Assembly (NCBI GenBank): GCA_963714145.1
Contig: OY970235.1
Span: 3,348,001 to 3,412,000 of the forward strand
DNA length: 64,000 nucleotides
Source: JBBWZH01 sp035544115
GTDB lineage: Bacteria; Actinomycetota; Actinomycetes; Mycobacteriales; CADCTP01
Direction: 5' to 3'
Under the pieces are notes generated by a model. That model ran no database searches, had not been told where the DNA came from, and saw only the letters and a list, made by a program, of their open reading frames with translations. The position numbers and the translations under genes are program-made. Shown piece after piece: positions 58,802 through 64,000 of the stretch. Numbering within the stretch: position 1 is the first letter of the stretch; each line of letters begins with the position of its first letter.

Positions 58802-59604
58802 CAGGCGCCCCTCGACGTGACAGCCACCCCACCGGCCGGCGTCGGGCGGACTGCGGGGGTGACCGGGCGGGGCGGGACACGCTCGACCAATGGCAGCGAG
58901 CGCAGGCCGCGTTCCAGGTGCCACTGCAGGTGGGCGGCGACCAGGCCGCTGGCCTCCCGACGGTCCGGGGCGGCGCTGGCGTCGGCGGCCCCCCAGTCAC
59001 CCGACAGCAGGGCGACCATCAGGGCCAGCGTGGCCGGCCCCGTGTTGGCCGCGCCGGCCGGCCGGCAGGTCGCGCAGACCGAGCCACCGGCCGGCACCGA
59101 GAACGCCCGGTGCGGGCCGGGATCGCCGCAGCGTGCGCACTCCGACAGCGCCGGCTCCCAGCCGGCGGTCGCCATCGCCCGGACCAGGAACGCGTCCAGA
59201 ATCAGCGACGGGTCGTGCTCGCCCGCCACCAGCGCCCGCAGCGCGCCGACGACCAGCAGGTACAGCCGCAGCGACGGGTCCTGCTCCTCGGCGGTGAGCC
59301 GCTCGGCGGTCTCCAGCACGGCGGTGCCGGCGGTGTACCGGGCGTAGTCGGCGACCAGGTCACCGCCATACGCGGTGATGGTCTCGACCTGCGTGACGAT
59401 GTCCAGCGAGCGACCGGCATACAGCTGTACGTCGACGTGCCCGAACGGCTCGAGCCGGGCGCCGATCCGGGAGTTCGTCCGGCGCACGCCCTTGCCGACC
59501 GCGCGCACCCGCCCGTGCCGCCGGGTCAGCAGGGTGACGATCCGGTCGGCCTCGCCGAGCTTCTGCACCCGCAGCACAACCGCATCGTCCCGGTAGAGGC
59601 TCAC
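58801..59604 (-). CDS. recO: DNA repair protein RecO
   Basis: 267 residues from GTG 59604. N-terminal OB fold: 'YRDDAVVLRVQKLGEADRIV' and 'RRHGRVRAVGKGVRRTNSRI'. The helical region includes 'AERLTAEEQDPSLRLYLLVV'. The zinc finger is 'CARCGDPGPH...' paired with 'CATCR'. RecO loads RecA on SSB-coated DNA in the RecFOR path. The product ends in a Pro/Val-rich tail. It is upstream of uppS in a two-gene unit. Frames before GTG 59604 come from the repeat block and are not part of the gene. Confidence 0.95.
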   Translation of the reverse strand: MSLYRDDAVVLRVQKLGEADRIVTLLTRRHGRVRAVGKGVRRTNSRIGARLEPFGHVDVQLYAGRSLDIVTQVETITAYGGDLVADYARYTAGTAVLETAERLTAEEQDPSLRLYLLVVGALRALVAGEHDPSLILDAFLVRAMATAGWEPALSECARCGDPGPHRAFSVPAGGSVCATCRPAGAANTGPATLALMVALLSGDWGAADASAAPDRREASGLVAAHLQWHLERGLRSLPLVERVPPRPVTPAVRPTPAGGVAVTSRGA

Positions 59605-59689
59605 CCCCGGATTCTCGCACCGCGCTACGACACTCCCCCGCTCCCGCGCCGCCCACCCCGACGCGCCGCCCCCGCACCCGGCGACAGGT

Positions 59690-60460
59690 TCGCGGCGGCG
59701 GTGACGGGTTCGCGGCGCCAGTGACGGGGCCGCAGCACCCGTGACGGTTCGCAGCGCCCGTGACGGAGCCTCAGCCCGCGACTGGGCCGCAGCTCGTGAC
59801 GGGGCCGCCGCGCTCGTGACGGGTTCGCTGCGCCGGTGATGGATTACCGCCGCCGGTGACGAGTTCACCTCGCCCAGTGATGGCGCAGCGACACCACCCG
59901 AGCACCAAACCCGTCACCCGCCGACCAACCACGTCACCCGCCACCCCCACGACGTCACCGGCCACCCCCGGATGCAACCCACAGCCCACCAAGCACCGCG
60001 CGACCGCCCAGCGCCGGCAACGGACTACCACGACCGGAAAGAGTTCACGGCACCGGTGACGAGTTCGCGGCGCCAGTGACGGACTACCGCGGCCAGTGAC
60101 GAGTTCACCTCGCCCAGTGATGGCCCAGCGACACCACCCGAGCACCAAACCCATCACCCGCCGACCAACCACCTCACCCGCCACCCCACGACGTCACCCG
60201 CCACCCCCACGACGTCACCGGCCACCCCCGGATGCAACCCACAGCCCACCAAGCACCGCGCGACCGCCCAGCGCCGGCAACGGACTACCACGACCGGAAA
60301 GAGTTCACGGCACCGGTGACGAGTTCGCGGCGCCAGTGACGGACTACCGCGGCCAGTGACGAGTTCACCTCGCCCAGTGATGGCCCAGCGACACCACCCG
60401 AACACCAAACCCATCACCCGCCGACCAACCACCTCACCCGCCACCCCACGACGTCACTCA
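59690..60460. repeat. Large non-coding repeat block upstream of recO
   Basis: Two levels of repetition. Long direct repeats begin at GTGACGAGTTCACCTCGCCC at 59856, 60096 and 60356 (offsets 240 and 260 bp; the third copy is partial, to about 60455); the second copy has an extra 20-bp unit. Within and before them, ~20-bp units repeat: GTGACGGGTTCGCGGCGCC-type on one side (59700-59860) and inverted GTCACCCGCCACCCC-type on the other. The region has stop-poor frames but no coding logic. It contains the recO/uppS promoter side and the end of the MFS gene. Confidence 0.85.
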
Positions 60461-60528
60461 GCAGCCCGCCGAGCGCCACGCGCCACGCCACCACGCGCAC
60501 GCTCACCACCCGCGGCACCCCGTGGGCG

Positions 60529-61734
60529 TTACGCGGCGGGCGGGTCCGGTGCGGCCCGGGCGGTGAGGTGGCGGGCGCCGCTGGCGGCCAGCGCGAGGGC
60601 GAGCAGGGCGCAGCCGATCGGGATGGCGAAGGCGGTGCGGGCGCCGGCGTGGTCGATGAGGCGGCCGACGCCGCTGGACGCCAGCGCCAGGCCGACGCCG
60701 ATGCCGGTGGTGAGCCAGGTCAGCCCCTCGGTCCGGATCGCGGCCGGAACCACCTCCTCGACCAGGCCGAATGTCGGGATCAGCGTGGGCGAGATGGCGA
60801 ACCCGGCGATGAACGCGATTATCGCGAGATGGCCGACCGAGTGCGCCAGGGTGAACCCGGAGATCGCCACGCAGAGCGCGGTCATCCCGGTCAGCAGCCG
60901 GCGGCGCAGCGAGCCGCGCCAGCGGATGCCGCCGTACAGCAGCCCGGAGAGCATGCTCCCGGTCGCGATCAGCGCGAGCACGAAGCCGGCCTCCGGGCGG
61001 GCGTCGCGCTCGGTGGCGAACGCGACCACGACGATCTCCATCGAGCCGAACAGGCCGCCGAGCGCGGCGGCGAGCAGGATCAGCACCCGCAGGCCGGGCA
61101 GCCGCAACGCGGACGGCTGCCGTGGCTCGCCCAGGCTGCGGCGCGGCGGTTCGGTGCGCCGCTGCCGGGCCAGTGCCAGCGTGCCGACGGTGGCGAAGCC
61201 GAACGCGGCGAGCAGGCCGGCGGACGGGGTCACGGCGGTGGCCAGCACGGTCACCAGCACCGGGCCGACGACGAAGATCACCTCGTCCAGGATGGACTCG
61301 ACGGAGTACGCGGTGGCGAGCAACGGAGTACCGGCGACCGCGTGCGCCCAGCGGGCCCGCACCAGCGAGCCGGCCGGCGGGTAGGCGGCGCCGTAGAGCG
61401 CCGCGCCCGGGAACAGGGCCCAGGTCGGCGCGCCGGCCAGCGCCGGGATCAGCAGCGCGGCCAGCCCCACGCCGTGCACCACCAGCGCCGGCAGCATCAC
61501 CCGGCGCTGGCCGAGCCGGTCGATCAGCCGGCCGAGCCGGGGCGCGCAGGCCGCCTGCACCAGCGCCTCGGTGGCCGAGACCGCGCCGGCCGCGCCGTAC
61601 GAGCCGGTGCTGCTGAGCACCAGCAGCACGGTGCCCAGCCCGAGCATGGAGATCGGCAGCCGCATGATGAACGCGGCCGCCGAGAACGCCGGCCCGCCGG
61701 GGACTCCCAGCAGCGCCCGGTACGTGCCGAGCAC
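60529..61734 (-). CDS. MFS transporter, 12-helix
   Basis: 401 residues from GTG 61734, three bases after the era stop on the same strand. Twelve hydrophobic helices, with 'RLGRLIDRLGQRRVMLPALV' as the cytoplasmic motif A and 'RLIDHAGARTAFAIPIGCAL' as its C-terminal counterpart. It is an uptake- or efflux-type transporter close to actinobacterial YcaD/SetA-like proteins; no substrate can be assigned. It probably forms an operon with era. Confidence 0.85.
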   Translation of the reverse strand: MLGTYRALLGVPGGPAFSAAAFIMRLPISMLGLGTVLLVLSSTGSYGAAGAVSATEALVQAACAPRLGRLIDRLGQRRVMLPALVVHGVGLAALLIPALAGAPTWALFPGAALYGAAYPPAGSLVRARWAHAVAGTPLLATAYSVESILDEVIFVVGPVLVTVLATAVTPSAGLLAAFGFATVGTLALARQRRTEPPRRSLGEPRQPSALRLPGLRVLILLAAALGGLFGSMEIVVVAFATERDARPEAGFVLALIATGSMLSGLLYGGIRWRGSLRRRLLTGMTALCVAISGFTLAHSVGHLAIIAFIAGFAISPTLIPTFGLVEEVVPAAIRTEGLTWLTTGIGVGLALASSGVGRLIDHAGARTAFAIPIGCALLALALAASGARHLTARAAPDPPAA

Positions 61735-61737
61735 CCG

Positions 61738-62640
61738 TCAGAATCCGAGCCGGCGCAACTGTTTCGGGTCGCGCTGCCAGTCTTTGAGCACGCTGACGTG
61801 CAGCTCGAGGTAGACCCGGCGGCCCAGCCGGGTCTCGATCTCGTGCCGGGCCGCCGTCCCCACGTCCCGCAGCCGGGAGCCGTGCGGCCCCAGCACGATC
61901 GGCTTCTGGCTCTGCCGCTCCACGTGCACGGTCGCGTGCACGAGCAGCACGTCGGGGTCGTCCCCGGGCCCCATCTCGTCCACCACGACGGCGAGCGAGT
62001 GCGGCAGCTCGTCCCGGACGCCTTCCAGCGCCGCCTCCCGGATCAGCTCGGCGATCAGCACCTCGGTCGGCTCGTCGGTGGCCTCGCCGTCCAGGTAGAG
62101 CGGCGGGCTCTCGGGCAGCCGGGCGACCAGCAGGTCGGCCAGCGTGCCGAGCTGGAAGCCGTCCACCGCGGAGACCGGGACGATCTCGGCCAGTTCCAGG
62201 CCGACCCGCTCGCCCAGGCGCTGCGCGGCCAGCAGCTGGGCCACCACCCGCTCGCGCCCGACCAGGTCGGTCTTGGTCACGATGGCGAGCACCGGGATCT
62301 TGGCCGCGACCAGCTGGGTGGCGATGTACCGGTCCCCCGGGCCGATGTCCTGGTCGGCCGGCAGGCACAGACCGATCGCGTCCACCTCGGTCCAGGTTTC
62401 CCGGACGACGTCGTTGAGCCGCTCGCCCAGCAGTGTCCGCGGCCGGTGCAGGCCGGGCGTGTCGACCAGGATCAGCTGCGCGTCTGGCCGGTTCAGGATG
62501 CCGCGGATGGCGTGCCGGGTGGTCTGCGGCCGGGTGCTGGTGATCGCGACCTTGGTGCCGACCAGCGCGTTGGTCAGCGTGGACTTGCCGGCGTTCGGCC
62601 GGCCGACCAGGGATGCGAAACCGGCCCGAAACGTCGTCAC
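61738..62640 (-). CDS. era: GTPase Era
   Basis: 300 residues from GTG 62640. G motifs: 'GRPNAGKSTLTNALVG' (G1), 'STRPQTTRHAIRG' (G2), 'LVDTPGLHRPRTLLGE' (G3), 'VTKTDLVGRE' (G4), and 'VSAVDGF' (G5). The C-terminal KH domain includes 'PIVLGPHGSRLRDVGTAARH' and 'YLELHVSVLKDWQRDPKQLR', which binds the 3' end of 16S rRNA during 30S assembly. Full length with no oddities. Confidence 0.97.
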   Translation of the reverse strand: MTTFRAGFASLVGRPNAGKSTLTNALVGTKVAITSTRPQTTRHAIRGILNRPDAQLILVDTPGLHRPRTLLGERLNDVVRETWTEVDAIGLCLPADQDIGPGDRYIATQLVAAKIPVLAIVTKTDLVGRERVVAQLLAAQRLGERVGLELAEIVPVSAVDGFQLGTLADLLVARLPESPPLYLDGEATDEPTEVLIAELIREAALEGVRDELPHSLAVVVDEMGPGDDPDVLLVHATVHVERQSQKPIVLGPHGSRLRDVGTAARHEIETRLGRRVYLELHVSVLKDWQRDPKQLRRLGF

Positions 62641-62762
62641 TCCCCCAGCATGCCAGTCAGCACCCCCCGATCCGGCCGCCGGCCCGGCCCGGTGGCGGCA
62701 TTCGCCGCCCGTTCGGGCTGCCGCCCGGCGCGCGGATCCTGGCTACGGCACAATCCAGCGGC

Positions 62763-63347
62763 ATGGTGGCGGACGGGACCGAACAGGCGATCAAGTGGGA
62801 ACGGTCCCGGCTGCGGCACGCCGAGGCGCTGCAGGCGGCCGGCGTACGGCCGTGGCGGTGGGCCCGGCGGCTGCGGTACGGGTGTCTCATCCCGGCCGGC
62901 CCGCTGGCCCGGCTGGCTACCGGCGCCGGCCTGCTGGCGTACCTGATCTGGCTCAGCGTGCGGGACGAGTTCGACAGCCCCGGGGTACTGCGTGCGGTCG
63001 GGCTGGCGCTGCTGTTCGTGCTGCTGTGCACGAACCGGGCCAGCGTGACCGAGCACGGGCTGTCGTTCGATGTGGCCGGGCTGCGTCAGGTGTCGAGCTT
63101 CGGCTTCGTCCCGCTGTACGCGGTGCGCGATGTCGAGCCGGGGCGCCGCCCGGCGGACTGGCCGCACGGCCCGACGCATGGCGGGCCCTGGCCGGGCCGG
63201 TCCCGGGTGCACATCCGGTACGAGGACGCGCAGGGCGACCTCAAGGTCCGTTCGGCCTGGGTACGGCAGCCGGAGCTGTACGCGGACACCGTGCTCGGTG
63301 GCCGGCCGGAGCGGAAGCCGGGCCGGAAACCCGGTCGGCGCAGGTAA
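62763..63347 (+). CDS. Membrane protein with a PH-like domain
   Basis: 194 residues from ATG 62763. A basic, amphipathic N-terminus, two membrane helices ('LARLATGAGLLAYLIWLSV', 'LRAVGLALLFVLLC'), then a soluble domain 'ASVTEHGLSFDVAGLRQVSS' to 'RVHIRYEDAQGDLKVRSAWV', resembling bacterial PH domains. The tail is Lys/Arg/Pro-rich. Function unknown. Divergent from era. Confidence 0.75.
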   Translation: MVADGTEQAIKWERSRLRHAEALQAAGVRPWRWARRLRYGCLIPAGPLARLATGAGLLAYLIWLSVRDEFDSPGVLRAVGLALLFVLLCTNRASVTEHGLSFDVAGLRQVSSFGFVPLYAVRDVEPGRRPADWPHGPTHGGPWPGRSRVHIRYEDAQGDLKVRSAWVRQPELYADTVLGGRPERKPGRKPGRRR

Positions 63348-63381
63348 CCGACCGGTAGGCAGGCCCGCCGACCCACTATTC

Positions 63382-63411
63382 TTGACTGGTTCCAAAAAAC
63401 CAGCCTAGGGT
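63382..63411 (+). promoter_or_regulatory. furA promoter giving a leaderless transcript
   Basis: TTGACT (63382-63387) and TAGGGT (63406-63411) with an 18-bp spacer. The -10 lies 7 bases before ATG 63418, so the mRNA likely begins at or next to the start codon. Leaderless furA mRNA is known in mycobacteria. Confidence 0.65.
63386..63403. promoter_or_regulatory. FurA autoregulatory operator (dyad in the promoter spacer)
   Basis: CTGGTT (63386-63391) and AACCAG (63398-63403) form a perfect 6-bp dyad around the A-rich CCAAAA centre, directly between -35 and -10. This is where actinobacterial FurA/CatR proteins bind to repress their own operon. Confidence 0.6.
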
Positions 63412-63417
63412 CGGTGC

Positions 63418-63888
63418 ATGGCATCCGAGGGACCCTCGCTGCTGCGAGCGGCCGGGCTGCGGGTTACCGCACCCCGGCTCGCGGTGCTGGCCGCCATCCC
63501 GTACGGCCAGCATCTTGATGCGGACACGATCACGCAGACCGTCCGCGGTCAGCTCGGCCGGGTGTCGACCCAGGCGGTGTACGACGTGCTGAACGTCTTC
63601 ACCACCTCCGGGTTGCTGCGCCGGATCGAACTGCCCGGGCAGACCTCGGCGCGCTACGAGCGCCGGGTCGGGGATAACCACCACCATCTAGTTTGCCGCT
63701 CATGTCGCAACGTTATCGACGTCGACTGTGCGGTCGGCGACGCTCCGTGCCTCACCCCGTCCGTCGACGGCGGTTACGCGATCGACGAGGCGGAAGTCGT
63801 GTACTGGGGCCTTTGCCCCGCCTGCCGGCCCGCCGACGAGGCAGCCGGTTCCGTTCCGCTCTACCCCGAGGAGGCGAAACATGACTGA
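63418..63888 (+). CDS. furA: Fur-family peroxide-responsive repressor (FurA/CatR type)
   Basis: 156 residues from ATG 63418. N-terminal winged helix: 'LLRAAGLRVTAPRLAVLAAI' and 'VSTQAVYDVLNVFTTSGLLR'. The metal-sensing domain has 'GDNHHHLVCRSCRNVIDVDC' and the second CxxC 'WGLCPACRP', giving the regulatory histidines and a structural zinc site. It represses the catalase gene that follows and its own gene, releasing when peroxide oxidises the protein. Its stop overlaps the catalase start by 8 bases. Confidence 0.93.
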   Translation: MASEGPSLLRAAGLRVTAPRLAVLAAIPYGQHLDADTITQTVRGQLGRVSTQAVYDVLNVFTTSGLLRRIELPGQTSARYERRVGDNHHHLVCRSCRNVIDVDCAVGDAPCLTPSVDGGYAIDEAEVVYWGLCPACRPADEAAGSVPLYPEEAKHD

Positions 63889-64000
63889 CGTCGCAAGCAG
63901 TGGGCCGGCAGCTAGCGACAGTCGCCGGGTCCTGACCGACCGGCAGGGCCACCCCATCTACGACAACCAGAATCAGCGCACCGTGGGCGCCCGTGGCCCG
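63881..64000 (+). CDS. katA: Monofunctional heme catalase, N-terminal part (cut by window end)
   Basis: ATG 63881 follows GAGGAG and overlaps the furA stop. The 40 visible residues include 'LTDRQGHPIYDNQNQRTVGA' and 'RGP', the conserved N-terminus of clade 3 monofunctional catalases, not KatG. The operon is therefore of the CatR-CatA type, with peroxide-inducible removal of hydrogen peroxide. The heme-binding part lies beyond the window. Confidence 0.9.
   Translation, partial: MTDVASSGPAASDSRRVLTDRQGHPIYDNQNQRTVGARGP

Noticed and set aside
59690..60460. Possible CRISPR array from repeated ~20-bp units
   Set aside because: Units are degenerate, lack constant-length unique spacers, and no cas gene is present.

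Overview
The window is GC-rich throughout and carries gene neighbourhoods typical of Actinobacteria, most likely the Micromonosporaceae (Actinoplanes/Micromonospora type). Pointers are the dnaG-dgt-ppdK-glyS and recO-uppS-era housekeeping blocks, an AfsR/SARP regulator, WXG100-like proteins, many GTG starts, and a leaderless-looking fur gene. No plasmid, phage, insertion-sequence or CRISPR signature was seen. The assignment rests on gene content and style only.

1-41 kb is accessory. It holds a truncated SAM methyltransferase; a TetR regulator facing an extended SDR reductase across a shared palindromic operator (3.0 kb); DinB, glycosyltransferase and Nudix genes; and a Tat-exported GH47 mannosidase (6.5 kb). 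At 8.6-9.1 kb, four 116-bp tandem repeats each encode a 39-residue mini-ORF, chained to the next and to a triple-repeat protein. Then come a large SARP/NB-ARC/TPR regulator, an RTX-repeat protein, a clan-A glycosidase with LamG and CBM-like domains, a lipoprotein and a secreted peptidase-like hydrolase (9-19 kb). Further on are a P450, a C4-dicarboxylate symporter divergent from a CitA/CitB-type two-component system, a CDF metal transporter behind a decayed ArsR gene, a 5'-3' exonuclease with a clamp-binding tail, a NarL-type two-component operon that includes a kinase lacking its histidine, and an MFS exporter (19-31 kb). An ECF sigma-factor remnant, a GNAT enzyme and a six-repeat ASH-domain surface protein follow (31-35 kb).

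The most interesting locus is 36.0-38.5 kb. Behind one promoter with an inverted-repeat operator lie a YbaB-like gene, a WXG100-like gene, a WXG-like membrane gene, a small scabin/pierisin-like ADP-ribosyltransferase with R, STS and ExE motifs, and a small cognate-position gene that may encode immunity. I read it as a polymorphic toxin module dispersed over overlapping genes.

38.5-64 kb is mostly housekeeping: tRNA-Asn, a GH5-like glycosidase, dnaG, SDR, VOC, ferredoxin reductase-like, dgt, MalY-like aminotransferase, YdcF, ppdK, glyS, a proline-rich membrane protein, ABM, a YcgQ/YcgR-like permease pair, uppS, recO, MFS, era, a small membrane protein, and furA-catalase (catalase cut by the window end). 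ppdK is broken by at least 25 small insertions confined to about 2.3 kb, while every neighbour is intact. A roughly 0.8-kb non-coding repeat block separates recO from the MFS gene.
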